A stretch of 64,000 bases of DNA from Clavibacter capsici. Lineage in GTDB: Bacteria; Actinomycetota; Actinomycetes; Actinomycetales; Microbacteriaceae. The notes beneath the pieces are model-generated. The model was not told the origin of the DNA and made no database searches. It worked only from the letters and a program-made list of their open reading frames with translations. Every line of letters begins with the position of its first letter. Positions within the stretch are counted from its first letter, which is position 1. Where the stretch lies: contig NZ_CP012573.1 in NCBI RefSeq assembly GCF_001280205.1, positions 1,240,001 through 1,304,000 of the forward strand, written 5' to 3'. The position numbers were made by a program, and so were the translations under genes. This document shows positions 52,768-62,147 of the stretch, one piece after another.

Positions 52768-54393
52768 ATGATCAGGTTCGACCACGTATCCAAGGTGTAT
52801 CCCGGCAACCCCCGACCGGCGCTGAGCTCCGTCGACCTCGAGATCCTCCGGGGGGAGTTCGTCTTCCTCGTCGGCGCGTCCGGGTCCGGCAAGTCCAGCT
52901 TCCTGCGTCTCGTGCTCAAGGAGGACCGGCCCACGCAGGGCACGATCCACGTCCTGGGCCAGCAGCTGAACCAGCTGTCGAGCCGCAAGGTCCCCTACTA
53001 CCGGCGGAGCCTCGGGGTGGTGTTCCAGGACTTCCGGCTGCTCCCCAACAAGTCGGTGTTCGACAACGTCGCCTTCACGCTCCAGGTGATCGGCAAGTCG
53101 CGCGGCTTCATCCAGGAGGCCGTCCCCGACGTCCTCAACATGGTCGGGCTCAAGGGCAAGGAGCAGCGGCTGCCGCACGAGCTGTCGGGCGGCGAGCAGC
53201 AGCGCGTCGCCATCGCCCGCGCCGTGGTCAACAAGCCCGCCGTGCTCCTCGCCGACGAGCCCACGGGCAACCTGGACCCGCTGACGAGCGCCGGCATCAT
53301 GCAGGTGCTCGAGCGGATCAACGCCAACGGCACCACCGTGATCATGGCCACGCACGACTCCGGCATCGTCGACCAGATGCAGAAGCGCGTCATCGAGCTG
53401 ATCGGCGGCGAGGTCGTCCGCGACGAGATGGGCGGGCAGTACCAGACCTCCGCCATCGACCTGCCGCGCACGGCCGAGAACCCGGTCGGCGTGAACCCCG
53501 AGCACCCGCCCGTGGCCGCGCCCACTCCGGTGTTCGTGCCGGCGGCCCCGCTGCCCGCTCCCGTGCGCCCGACGGCGCCCGCCGAGCCCGCGACCGCGGC
53601 GGAGCGTCGCGAGCAGGCCCGTCGCGACAAGCAGCGCCGCGCCGACGAGAAGGCCCGCGCCAAGGAGGAGGCCGCCCGCGAGGCGGCCGCCGCCAAGGCC
53701 GCGCGGAAGGCGCCGAAGGAGCGCCCGACAGCGTCCGCCGCGCCCGTCCCGGCTCCGGCCGCGCCGACCGTCGTGCCGGCGGCGTCGCCCGTCCGGGAGC
53801 CGGAGCCGGTGACGGACGCGCAGCGGGCGACCGACGCGCAGCCCGCCCGCACCCCGCGCGAGGACACACCGGCCTACGCGCCGTCCGCCTTCGCCGAGGC
53901 CGCCCGCGTGGATCCCGTCCCCGAGCGCGACGCCGAGCGCGACCGTCCCGCGCCCACGGAGGAGCGCCGCCCGGCGACCCCCGTCCGCCCGGAGCCGACG
54001 GCGCCGGAGCCCACGCGACCGGAGCCGTCGCGCGCGGAGCCCGTCCGCCCGGGGACCGTCGAGCAGGCGCCGTCGCGCGCCGTGCCCGTCATCCGCGACG
54101 AGGCGCCCGTCGTCGACGACGCGCCGCCCGCCGCACCGACCCCGCCGAGCAGGCGCAACGGCGGCGGCGCCGCTCCGGCCGCGCCGAGCACCGGATCCAT
54201 CCGCCGGCTCCCCGAGGGCACCGGCGTCATCCGCCTCCCCGACCTGACCGGCGGCGAGGGCGGGCCCGTGCCCGCCGACGGGCGCGACGACGCCGAGCTC
54301 GCCGAGCTCGGCCTGGCCGAGAAGCTGGGGCTCCGGGCCCGCGGCGAGTCGCCGGACGACACCGGCGCACAGGATGTGGGGCCCACGCGATGA
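52768..54393 (+). CDS. ftsE: Cell division ATPase FtsE with long C-terminal extension
   Basis: FtsE with FtsX regulates peptidoglycan hydrolases at the division site. The normal ATPase is residues 1-225: Walker A GASGSGKS (36-43), Q-loop Gln87, signature LSGGEQQ (139-145), Walker B VLLADEP (159-165) and His196. Residues ~230-541 are an added tail, unlike the usual ~230-residue protein. The tail has Pro/Ala-rich stretches, a charged Lys/Arg/Glu/Ala helix-like region (about 280-325), Glu-Pro repeats and a more conserved-looking end ([31 protein letters not shown]). The ATG is preceded by a TAGGGT box nine bases upstream, and the stop overlaps ftsX. Confidence 0.95.
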   Translation: MIRFDHVSKVYPGNPRPALSSVDLEILRGEFVFLVGASGSGKSSFLRLVLKEDRPTQGTIHVLGQQLNQLSSRKVPYYRRSLGVVFQDFRLLPNKSVFDNVAFTLQVIGKSRGFIQEAVPDVLNMVGLKGKEQRLPHELSGGEQQRVAIARAVVNKPAVLLADEPTGNLDPLTSAGIMQVLERINANGTTVIMATHDSGIVDQMQKRVIELIGGEVVRDEMGGQYQTSAIDLPRTAENPVGVNPEHPPVAAPTPVFVPAAPLPAPVRPTAPAEPATAAERREQARRDKQRRADEKARAKEEAAREAAAAKAARKAPKERPTASAAPVPAPAAPTVVPAASPVREPEPVTDAQRATDAQPARTPREDTPAYAPSAFAEAARVDPVPERDAERDRPAPTEERRPATPVRPEPTAPEPTRPEPSRAEPVRPGTVEQAPSRAVPVIRDEAPVVDDAPPAAPTPPSRRNGGGAAPAAPSTGSIRRLPEGTGVIRLPDLTGGEGGPVPADGRDDAELAELGLAEKLGLRARGESPDDTGAQDVGPTR

Positions 54394-55307
54394 GAATCGG
54401 ACTCGTCCTCTCCGAGGTCGGCCACGGCCTCCGTCGGAACGTCAGCATGGTCGTCTCGGTCGTGCTCGTCACCTTCATCTCGCTCACGTTCGTGGGCGCC
54501 GCCGTGCTGCTGCAGATGCAGATCGGCCAGATGAAGAACTACTGGTACGACCGCGCCCAGGTCGCGATCGACTTCTGCACCGACACGTCGGTGCCGAGCG
54601 AGACGTGCGTCAACGGCAAGGCCACCCAGGAGCAGATCGACGCCGTCAAGCAGCGGCTCGACAGCGACACCCTCGCCCCGTTCATCGACAAGTACTACTT
54701 CGAGGACCAGGACACCGCGTACAAGAACTTCCAGGAGCAGTTCAAGGGCGACCCCGTCACCGAGCTGGTGCAGCCCGAGTTCCTCAACGAGGCGTTCTGG
54801 GTGAACCTCAAGGACCCCTCGAAGTCGGACATCCTGAGCGACAGCCTCTCCGGCCTCGCGGGCGTGGAGAACGTGACCGACCAGCGGCAGTACCTCGACC
54901 AGATCTTCTCGATCCTGAACGCGGCCAGCCTCACCGCCGTCGGCATCGCGGGGCTCATGCTCGTGGCCGCCGCCCTCCTCATCGCCACCACGATCCGCCT
55001 GTCCGCGTTCTCGCGGAGACGGGAGCTCGGCATCATGAGGCTGGTCGGGGCGTCGAACCGCTTCATCCAGACCCCGTTCATCCTCGAGGGCGTGTTCGCG
55101 GCGCTCATCGGGTCGGTGCTCGCCAGCGCGGCGACGGTGGCGCTGGTGAAGTTCTTCGTGCAGGGGTTCCTGAGCTCGCGGCTCACGTCGATATCGCTCG
55201 TGAACATGGACGATGCGCTGCTCGTGGTGCCGATCCTCCTCGGCGTGGGCGTCGTGCTGGCGGCCGTCTCGGCGAACTTCGCGATCAGCAGGTACCTGCG
55301 GATCTGA
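54390..55307 (+). CDS. ftsX: Cell division protein FtsX
   Basis: A 305-residue permease-like partner of FtsE. It has a short cytoplasmic N-terminus, membrane helix 1 ([20 protein letters not shown]), a large extracytoplasmic domain (about residues 45-165) that in other species touches cell-wall hydrolases, and three C-terminal helices with [19 protein letters not shown] between them. Two Cys in [12 protein letters not shown] probably form a disulfide outside. It overlaps ftsE by four bases. Confidence 0.96.
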   Translation: MRIGLVLSEVGHGLRRNVSMVVSVVLVTFISLTFVGAAVLLQMQIGQMKNYWYDRAQVAIDFCTDTSVPSETCVNGKATQEQIDAVKQRLDSDTLAPFIDKYYFEDQDTAYKNFQEQFKGDPVTELVQPEFLNEAFWVNLKDPSKSDILSDSLSGLAGVENVTDQRQYLDQIFSILNAASLTAVGIAGLMLVAAALLIATTIRLSAFSRRRELGIMRLVGASNRFIQTPFILEGVFAALIGSVLASAATVALVKFFVQGFLSSRLTSISLVNMDDALLVVPILLGVGVVLAAVSANFAISRYLRI

Positions 55308-55373
55308 TCCTCCGGTAGGCTGATGGGCTGCCCGGATCCGGGCGCATCCACCCGAACCATCGAGGAGTCCACC

Positions 55374-55850
55374 GTGCCCAGGGAACGTGGCGAGAAGGTG
55401 GTGGCGACCAACCGCAAGGCGCGCCACGACTACACCATCGAGTCGACCTACGAGGCCGGCCTCGTGCTCACGGGCACCGAGGTCAAGTCGCTCCGGCAGG
55501 GGCGCGCGTCGCTCGTCGACGGCTACGCGTTCGTGGACGCCGGGGAGGCCTGGCTCGACGCGGTGCACATCCCCGAGTACAACCAGGGAACCTGGAACAA
55601 CCACCCGGTGCGCCGCAAGCGCAAGCTGCTCCTGCACAAGGAGCAGATCCTCAAGATCCACACGAAGGTCAAGGAGGGCGGCTACACGGTCGTCCCCCTG
55701 CAGCTCTACTTCGTGGACGGCCGCGCCAAGGTCGAGCTCGCCATCGCGAAGGGCAAGAAGGAGTACGACAAGCGCCAGACGCTCCGTGAGCGCCAGGACA
55801 AGCGCGAGGCCGACCGTGCCATGGCGTCGCACCGACGCCTCGGCGAGTAG
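55374..55850 (+). CDS. smpB: SsrA-binding protein SmpB
   Basis: SmpB delivers tmRNA to stalled ribosomes. The 158-residue protein has the beta-barrel elements [31 protein letters not shown] and the [19 protein letters not shown] core, then [11 protein letters not shown]. The basic C-terminal tail ([20 protein letters not shown]) enters the empty mRNA channel. GTG at 55374 follows GAGGAG by six bases. A TAGGCT box at 55315-55320 is the likely promoter. tmRNA lies directly downstream. Confidence 0.97.
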   Translation: MPRERGEKVVATNRKARHDYTIESTYEAGLVLTGTEVKSLRQGRASLVDGYAFVDAGEAWLDAVHIPEYNQGTWNNHPVRRKRKLLLHKEQILKIHTKVKEGGYTVVPLQLYFVDGRAKVELAIAKGKKEYDKRQTLRERQDKREADRAMASHRRLGE

Positions 55851-55927
55851 CGCCTCCGCCCCCGGGTGGTGCGTGGAGCTCCGGCCGGGTAACATGGAGG
55901 GCTGGTCGCACAAGTCGCGGCCGGTGA

Positions 55928-55956
55928 TTGACAACTCGACAGCGTGGAACATGCGA
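55928..55956 (+). promoter_or_regulatory. Possible ssrA promoter
   Basis: A perfect TTGACA (55928-55933) with a weak -10 (ATGCGA, 55951-55956) at 17 bp. Transcription would begin about 30 bases before mature tmRNA, leaving a leader for RNase P to remove. Confidence 0.45.
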
Positions 55957-55994
55957 CCCGGCTCGGGCGCCCCTCGGGGTGCTCTGCCGTTCAT

Positions 55995-56370
55995 GGGGAT
56001 GATCGGTTTCGACATTGCCTGAATGACTGCGAGAAGCGGGTCGAGGATGCAGGGCTATCTCGTAAACGCTCTCTGCAAAATACAACTGCCAATAACAAGC
56101 AGTCGTCCTTCGCTCTCGCTGCCTAAGCGAGCGAACTAACAGGACCGTCGACCCGGTGATGCTCTCTATCCGGTAAGTCGGCGTCAGAAAAGGGAGCTCG
56201 CTGCGCGGTCGTGCCTCAGGGCCGCGCGGGACTCGAACTGAGGCTGGGCCCGTCGGATCAGATGCCAGGAGCAAGTTCCGGGGCCGAGCAGGACGCCTTT
56301 CCTGGATACACCCGTAGAAGGCGCAGGATTACAGCAGTGGACCGGGGTTCGATTCCCCGCATCTCCACCA
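55995..56370 (+). ncRNA. ssrA: tmRNA (SsrA)
   Basis: Transfer-messenger RNA, 376 bases. The 5' end GGGGATGATCGGTTTCGAC has the tmRNA D-arm and pairs with the 3' end CATCTCC to make the acceptor stem, and CCA is encoded. The T-arm is GGTTCGATTCC. The tag frame (56088-56126) reads ANNKQSSFALAA and stops at TAA, giving the usual protease-targeting LAA end. It is preceded by smpB and followed by a perfect hairpin. Confidence 0.97.
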
Positions 56371-56417
56371 TGGCGTCGCATGTCCCACGCTCGTCGAGTC
56401 GCCGGATCCGTCCGGCA

Positions 56418-56453
56418 GACGAAGGCCCCGTCCATCAGGACGGGGCCTTCGTC
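56418..56453 (+). terminator. Terminator after ssrA
   Basis: Perfect 16-bp stem (56418-56433 and 56438-56453) with a four-base loop, 48 bases after tmRNA. No long T-run follows. It can also serve the ABC permease gene that converges from the other side. Confidence 0.85.
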
Positions 56454-56469
56454 GTGCACGGGACGCGTC

Positions 56470-58284
56470 TCAGCGCACCGGCGTCCGCGGGGCCGCCGGG
56501 GCGGGCGCTCCCGGATCCGACGTGGCGAGCGCCGGCGCCGTGGTCGCGAGGGCGGGCGAGCCGGTGCGGCCGCGGCGCCGACGCGCGCGCCCGCCCGAAC
56601 GGCCGTACACGAGGTACATCGTGAGCCCCATGATGACCATGAGCAGCACCGTGTAGACGAACGTGATGCTCATCGAGTCGAGGTTCGCCTCGCCCTCCGT
56701 GCTCGCCTTGATCGCGATGCCGAGCGGCTCGTACAGCGGCTGGTAGAGGAAGACGGCCGCGTCGTAGTCGTCGAGCAGGCTGTTGAAGTTGAGCGCGCTG
56801 ATGGCGGCGACCGTGGGGATCACGAGCGGCACCAGCACGCGGCGGAACGTCGTGAGCGACCGGGCGCCGAGGATCCGCGCCGCGTCCTCCAGCGCCGGCG
56901 GCACGCTCGCGAACGCGGCCTTCAGCAGCCGCAGCGTGAACGGCACCTTCACCACGATGTAGGCCACGAGCAGCAGCCACGTCGTGCCCGTGAGCACCTG
57001 CCCGCCGACGAGCGCCTGCGGGCGGTCGAAGGTCTGCAGGAGCGCGAGGGCGATGAGGATCGTCGGCAGGATCCACGGGATGTGCAGCAGGTACTCGATC
57101 GCCGCGGTCAGCCAGTTGCGGTTGCGCTGGACCATGCGCGCGACGAACAGGAGGCCGGCCACCACGATCACGGCCGCGAGGGCGCTGTAGACGAGGCTCA
57201 CGACGAACGGCCGCAGCACGTCGGGGGAGCCGAGCACGGTCGCGTAGTTCCGCAGGGTGAAGGACGCGGGCGTGATGGTGCCCGTCTGCACGCTCTTCGA
57301 GTCGAGGAACGAGAACAGCACGATGAGGACCACGGGCAGCGCGTAGACCACGAACAGGGCGTACGCGACCACGTGCACGACGGCGTTCACGACGGGGTTC
57401 CGGATGCGCTGCTTCTGCAGCGGCGTCGCGACCTTGGCGACCGAGAAGTGCACGCCCGACCTCTCGACGCGGTTCATGATCGCGAGGAGCACGATCGTCG
57501 CGACGCCGAGCACGATCGCGAGGAGCGCGGCGAGGTCGCGGGAGCTCGTGCTCTTGGAGAACGTGACGATCATGGGCGCCACCGTCTGGAAGCCCGTGCC
57601 GCCGAGCACCAGGGGAGCGGTGAGCGCCCCGAGGCCGGTGAGGAACGTGAGCACGGTGACCGCGAAGATCATGGGGCGCAGCGCCGGCAGCACGATGCGG
57701 AAGAGGATCCGTCCGGTGCCCGCGCCCATGCTCCGCGCGGCCTCGATGGTCTGGTGGTCGATGGCCGCGAGGCTCGAGCGCAGGAACAGCATGTGGTTCG
57801 TGGTGGTGGCGAAGGTCATCACGATGACGACCGCGAAGTAGCCGGAGAACCAGTCGGGGTCGAGGTCCGGGACGACGCGCTGGGCGATGGCCGTGACGAA
57901 CCCGTAGCGCCCGTAGATGAAGTCGTACCCGGCCGCGAGCACGATGCCGCCGTAGATGAGCGTCGTGGCGTAGCCGAGCCAGAGCACGCGGGATCCGCGC
58001 ACCACGAAGTACTCGGTGACCAGCACGATGAAGATGCCGACCACGTTGACCGTGACGGCGAGCGTCACCGCGAGGAGCAGGCTGTTGCCGACGCTGCGCA
58101 TCGCCCGGTCGGAGCCCACGAGCTTCTCGAGCGCGCGGCCGCTGAAGGCGCCGTCGGGGAAGAACGTCGTGACGAGCAGGTTCGCGTTCGGGAACACGAG
58201 GAACGTGACGATGAACCACAGCGCGGCGACGAGCACCACGACGCCGAGGGGGGAGCGCAGCAGCGCGCGGACGGGGGTGCGCAC
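56470..58284 (-). CDS. ABC importer double permease (iron/phosphonate type)
   Basis: A 604-residue permease made of two fused halves, as in FbpB and related iron(III), phosphonate or polyamine importers. It has about twelve membrane segments. Two EAA docking loops are seen: IEAARSMGAGTGRILFRIVL in the first half and LEDAARILGARSLTTFRRVL in the second. A Pro/Ala/Arg-rich cytoplasmic tail is added at the C-terminus. It starts with GTG two bases after the ATPase stop. Confidence 0.92.
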   Translation of the reverse strand: MRTPVRALLRSPLGVVVLVAALWFIVTFLVFPNANLLVTTFFPDGAFSGRALEKLVGSDRAMRSVGNSLLLAVTLAVTVNVVGIFIVLVTEYFVVRGSRVLWLGYATTLIYGGIVLAAGYDFIYGRYGFVTAIAQRVVPDLDPDWFSGYFAVVIVMTFATTTNHMLFLRSSLAAIDHQTIEAARSMGAGTGRILFRIVLPALRPMIFAVTVLTFLTGLGALTAPLVLGGTGFQTVAPMIVTFSKSTSSRDLAALLAIVLGVATIVLLAIMNRVERSGVHFSVAKVATPLQKQRIRNPVVNAVVHVVAYALFVVYALPVVLIVLFSFLDSKSVQTGTITPASFTLRNYATVLGSPDVLRPFVVSLVYSALAAVIVVAGLLFVARMVQRNRNWLTAAIEYLLHIPWILPTILIALALLQTFDRPQALVGGQVLTGTTWLLLVAYIVVKVPFTLRLLKAAFASVPPALEDAARILGARSLTTFRRVLVPLVIPTVAAISALNFNSLLDDYDAAVFLYQPLYEPLGIAIKASTEGEANLDSMSITFVYTVLLMVIMGLTMYLVYGRSGGRARRRRGRTGSPALATTAPALATSDPGAPAPAAPRTPVR

Positions 58285-58286
58285 GG

Positions 58287-59315
58287 CTACGACCGGTACT
58301 GCAGGATCGCGGTCGGGTCGATGCCGACGGCGACCTCTGTGCCGGGCGCGAGCGGCGGAGCGCCCGTCTCGGCGACCAGGGCGGTCACGGCGTCATCCCC
58401 GAGGTCGATCCGGTACGTGCTGTGGGAGCCGTGGTACGAGCGCTCGGCGACGACGCCGTCGATGCGCACGCGGGCCGGATCCGCCGCAGCGGCGTCGCGG
58501 GCGTCCACCGACACGCGCTCGAGCCGCACGTAGGCGCGCCCCGACGCGTCGAGGCCCGACGCACCCGCCGCGCGGAGCCGGGCGACCGTGGCGGGCCCGA
58601 GGGCGTTGATGGCGCCGACGAAGGTCGCGACGAACTCCGTGGCCGAGCGCTCGTAGACCTCCTCGGGGGTGCCGACCTGCTCGATCCGGCCCGCGTCGAA
58701 GACGGCGATGCGGTCGCTCATGGTGAGCGCCTCCTCCTGGTCGTGCGTCACGTACACGGTCGTGATGCCGAGGCGCGACTGCAGGCCCTTCAGCTGCTCG
58801 CGCAACTGGACGCGGAGCTTGGCGTCGAGGTTCGACAGCGGCTCGTCGAGCAGCAGGATCCGCGGCTCCAGCACGAGCGCCCGCGCGATGGCGACGCGCT
58901 GCTGCTGCCCGCCGGAGAGCTCGGCGACGTCCTTGTCGAGCTGCGCGGCGCTCAGCTCGACCTGGTCGGCCATGGCCCGCACGAGCCGGTCGGTCTCCGC
59001 CTTGCCGGCCTTGCGCACCGTGAGGCCGAAGGCGATGTTCTGCCGCACCGACATGCTCGGAAAGAGCGCGTAGTTCTGGAACACCATGCCGACGCGGCGC
59101 TTCTCGCTGGGCAGCCTGGTCGCGACCTGCCCGTCGATGACGATGTCGCCACGGCTCGGGTCCACGAATCCGGCGAGCGTGCGGAGCGCGGTGGTCTTGC
59201 CGCAGCCGGAGGGCCCGAGGAGCGTGAAGAACTCGCCCTCGTGGATCTCCAGGTCGAGGCCCGGGATCGCCACCTGGTCGCCGAAGCGCACCTCGACGTC
59301 GTCGAAGCGGATCAT
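58287..59315 (-). CDS. ABC importer ATP-binding protein
   Basis: A 342-residue ATPase of the FbpC/PotA class. Walker A GPSGCGKTT, signature ELSGGQQQRVAIA, Walker B ILLLDEPLSNLDAKLR and switch His VTHDQEEAL are intact. A C-terminal TOBE-type domain (about residues 240-342) is present, as in iron, spermidine and 2-aminoethylphosphonate importers. The ATG overlaps the binding-protein stop by one base. Confidence 0.93.
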   Translation of the reverse strand: MIRFDDVEVRFGDQVAIPGLDLEIHEGEFFTLLGPSGCGKTTALRTLAGFVDPSRGDIVIDGQVATRLPSEKRRVGMVFQNYALFPSMSVRQNIAFGLTVRKAGKAETDRLVRAMADQVELSAAQLDKDVAELSGGQQQRVAIARALVLEPRILLLDEPLSNLDAKLRVQLREQLKGLQSRLGITTVYVTHDQEEALTMSDRIAVFDAGRIEQVGTPEEVYERSATEFVATFVGAINALGPATVARLRAAGASGLDASGRAYVRLERVSVDARDAAAADPARVRIDGVVAERSYHGSHSTYRIDLGDDAVTALVAETGAPPLAPGTEVAVGIDPTAILQYRS

Positions 59316-60394
59316 CAGGGCAGGTACTCCAGCTCGGTCTTCTCGACCCAGTCGGCGATGTGCTCGCGCACGAAGCCGTAGTCGACGTCCTGCTTGTCGA
59401 GCGACTCGATGAGCTCCTTCACGGCCGGCAGCGCCTTCTCGCGCGCGGTCGTGTTGACGGGGTAGCTGGAGAACCGCTCGGCGAACGCGCCCTGGACGTC
59501 GGCGCTGCCGAACCAGTCGATGAAGGCGCGGGCGCGCTCCTCCTTCTTCGTGCCCGCGATCTCGGCGATCTGCTCGGTGACGAACGGGACGCCGGCCTTC
59601 GCGGGGACGATCTCGGTGGTCGTGCCGTACTGCGCGTCGCGGGCCGCGATCCCGCTCGACGGGAGCGTGCCGAAGGAGACCTCGCCGCGGGAGAGGCGGG
59701 CGTAGAGGTCCGTGCCCTCGACCGCGGGGGATCCGTTCGCGAAGTAGTCGTGCACGACCTGCCATCCGGCGTCGCTGATGCCGAGGTCGCCGTCGGGGTC
59801 CGCGTACGGCGCGAGGAGGCCCGCGAGGATGAGCTGCGGGGTCGCCTCGCCGAGCCGCGTGTTCACCTCGTACTTCCCCTCGTACTCCGACGTGGGGAGG
59901 TCCGTGACGTCCTCCGGCACGTCGCCGCCGGAGGTCTGCTTCGCGTCGTGCACGGTGACGATCGCCTGCTCCACGAGCGGCCAGTAGGCGCCGTCCGCCG
60001 GGTCGCCGGCGGCCCGGTCGACCTCGCCGGACCACGCGGGCGTGTACGCGGTGATGGCGTCCTCGGCCTTGAGGTCCTCGAAGTACATGGTGTTGAGGCC
60101 GAACACCACGTCCCCGACGGGGTTGTTCCTCTCGGCGACGATGCGGTTCGCGAGGTCGGCGCCGCCGAGGCCCACGATCTGGATGTCGAAGCCCGCCTTC
60201 GCGGCCTCCGCCGTGACCCAGTCGCCGCGGCCGTCCCCGTTCGAGTTCGTGTAGACGATGAGCGTGTCGCCCGAGGCGGGGGAGGCCGCGGGATCCGCGG
60301 TGCCGCCGCCCGCCGACCCGCATCCGGTGAGCGCGAGCCCGGCCGCCACGGCGGCGGCGAGGGAGGCGGTGAGACGGCGGGCGCGGTTCTTCAT
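59315..60394 (-). CDS. ABC importer substrate-binding lipoprotein (iron/phosphonate type)
   Basis: A 359-residue extracellular binding protein. It has a basic start MKNRARR, a hydrophobic signal and the lipobox LTGC, then a mature domain beginning TLIVYTNSNGDGRGDWV. The fold class includes iron(III) (FbpA), thiamine and 2-aminoethylphosphonate binders. I do not see an obvious paired-Tyr iron site (YY), so phosphonate or another small anion is equally possible. It is the first gene of a three-gene leftward operon. Confidence 0.9.
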   Translation of the reverse strand: MKNRARRLTASLAAAVAAGLALTGCGSAGGGTADPAASPASGDTLIVYTNSNGDGRGDWVTAEAAKAGFDIQIVGLGGADLANRIVAERNNPVGDVVFGLNTMYFEDLKAEDAITAYTPAWSGEVDRAAGDPADGAYWPLVEQAIVTVHDAKQTSGGDVPEDVTDLPTSEYEGKYEVNTRLGEATPQLILAGLLAPYADPDGDLGISDAGWQVVHDYFANGSPAVEGTDLYARLSRGEVSFGTLPSSGIAARDAQYGTTTEIVPAKAGVPFVTEQIAEIAGTKKEERARAFIDWFGSADVQGAFAERFSSYPVNTTAREKALPAVKELIESLDKQDVDYGFVREHIADWVEKTELEYLP

Positions 60395-60634
60395 GGTGTC
60401 CTCTCGGAGGGAGCACGTCGGCGTGCTCGCGGGCGGCCGCGCCGGATCGGCACGGAAGTCCCCACCCTATGAGCGGGGTCCCCGGCCTCCCGATCGGGCG
60501 GTCGCTGTTGGCCCGCTGTTCAGCACGGGGACACCCGCGACGTTTCCCCAGGTGAGGAGCAAACTGGAGGCGGGCACGTCGCCCGCGCCCACGGGGGCGG
60601 GAATGCATAGCCCGTGTATGGGATTCGATACCTC
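60395..60634. promoter_or_regulatory. Divergent intergenic region, 240 bp
   Basis: This gap separates the importer operon (minus) from an MFS gene (plus). It is less GC-rich near 60605-60640, where ATAGCCCGTGTATGGGATTC holds several ATs and GATACC precedes the plus-strand ATG. No convincing palindrome or RNA is seen, so it is treated as a promoter region. Confidence 0.35.
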
Positions 60635-62125
60635 ATGACCGAACGCACCACGACGGGCACGACCCCGACCGCCGACCAGGAGCGCACGCGATGGCAGGCC
60701 TTCTGGGTCTGCGTCGGCGTCGCGGCCCTCACCATCCTCGACCTCTCCAAGGTGAACGTCGGCCTGCCGTCGATCGAGGAGTCCCTCGGCGCCGGGTCCA
60801 CCGACCTGCAGCTGATCGTCGCGGGCTACGCGCTCGCGTTCGGCCTGGCCCTCGTGCCCGCCGGGCGCCTTGGGGACATCCGCAGCCGCCGCCTCATGTT
60901 CGTCATCGGCCTCAGCTCCTTCACCGTCGCGAGCCTCCTCTGCGCCATCGCGCCGGACGTGAAGACCCTCGTGGTCGCGCGGATCCTGCAGGGCGTGGCC
61001 GCCGGCATCCAGATGCCGCAGGTGCTCGGCCTCATCCAGCAGCTGTTCCAGGGGGAGGAGCGGGCGCGCGCGTTCGGCCTGTTCGGCGCCGTGGTCGGCA
61101 TCTCGACGGCGTTCGGGCCGACGCTCGGCGGCCTCCTCATCCAGCTCGGCGGCCCCGAGGACGGCTGGCGGCTGCTGTTCTGGATGAACATCCCGCTCGG
61201 CATCGTCGCCATCGCCTTCGCGCTCAAGCTGCTGCCGCGGAGGCAGGCGAGGCCCACGGGGAAGGTGGGGCTCGACCCGGTCGGCGTGCTGCTGCTCGCC
61301 GTCGCGACCTTCTCGCTCATGCTGCCGTTCGTGCTCACCACCGGCGGCCCCGACGACGACGCGCGCCGCTGGATCTGGCTGGCCGGCGCCGTCGTGGCGG
61401 CCGCGCTCTTCGTCGCGTGGGAGCGGCGCTACGAGCGATCGGGCAAGTCGCCCGTCGTGCACTTCGCCCTCTTCCGGCTCTCCTCGTACCGCAACGGGAT
61501 CCTGATCGCCACGGCCTACTTCGCCGCCATCCCCGCCGTGTTCCTGCTCACGACGCTGTACCTCCAGCAGGGGCTCGGCCTCGCGCCCGTCTTCGCCGGG
61601 ATGGTCAGCATCCCGTTCGCGCTGTCGTCGGCGGTCACGGCCTGGATCGGGGGACGGCTGGTGTCCCGCCTCGGCCGGCAGCTCGTGGTGATCGGCCTCG
61701 CGGTCGTCGCAGGCGGGATCACCCTGCTTCTCCTCGCCGCCGTCCTGACGCCCGCGGAGGTGACGCCGTGGGCGATGGCCGCGGCCATGCTGGTGGCGGG
61801 CGTCGGCGCGGGCTTCGTCATCTCGCCGAACCAGACGCTCACGCTCGCCGAGATCCCCGTCACGGAGGGCGGCGTGGCCGGGTCCATGGCGCAGGTCGGC
61901 CAGCGCGTGGGCACGGCGGTGGGAGTCGCGGCCGCGTCGGCCACGTTCTTCAGCACCCTCTACGCGGAGGCCACCGGCGGCGGCGACGCGAGCCTCGCGG
62001 TGTACCACGACGGGTTCCGGAACGGCTTCCTCGTGACCATCGGGCTGCTGGCGGTGGCGCTCGCGCTCGGCCTCGTGGACCTCGGCCAGCGGCGGCGTCG
62101 GCGCCAGCGCGCCGCGACGGCCTGA
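60635..62125 (+). CDS. MFS exporter, DHA2 (14-helix) type
   Basis: A 496-residue drug:proton antiporter-like protein. The motif A variant is PAGRLGDIRSRRLMFVIG. Motif C-like GISTAFGPTLGGLLIQ lies in helix 5, and LDLSKVNVGLPSIEESLG in helix 1 has the acidic residue of the D1 motif. The gene encodes about 14 helices and a basic C-terminal tail (QRRRRRQR). ATG at 60635 is chosen over an in-frame ATG seven codons upstream because it keeps the usual N-terminus. The regulator is not adjacent. Confidence 0.93.
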   Translation: MTERTTTGTTPTADQERTRWQAFWVCVGVAALTILDLSKVNVGLPSIEESLGAGSTDLQLIVAGYALAFGLALVPAGRLGDIRSRRLMFVIGLSSFTVASLLCAIAPDVKTLVVARILQGVAAGIQMPQVLGLIQQLFQGEERARAFGLFGAVVGISTAFGPTLGGLLIQLGGPEDGWRLLFWMNIPLGIVAIAFALKLLPRRQARPTGKVGLDPVGVLLLAVATFSLMLPFVLTTGGPDDDARRWIWLAGAVVAAALFVAWERRYERSGKSPVVHFALFRLSSYRNGILIATAYFAAIPAVFLLTTLYLQQGLGLAPVFAGMVSIPFALSSAVTAWIGGRLVSRLGRQLVVIGLAVVAGGITLLLLAAVLTPAEVTPWAMAAAMLVAGVGAGFVISPNQTLTLAEIPVTEGGVAGSMAQVGQRVGTAVGVAAASATFFSTLYAEATGGGDASLAVYHDGFRNGFLVTIGLLAVALALGLVDLGQRRRRRQRAATA

Positions 62126-62147
62126 GCGGTCGGTCCCCCGGGCGGGC

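Noticed and set aside
51496-53505. Minus-strand open frame continuing upstream of the MFS gene through prfB and ftsE
   Set aside because: It is antisense to two conserved genes. The MFS protein starts naturally at 51495, just after a TAGGCT box.
56371-56470. Integrative element at the 3' end of ssrA
   Set aside because: tmRNA genes are common insertion sites, but the 3' end is followed directly by its terminator and an ABC importer. There is no integrase and no repeated tmRNA end.
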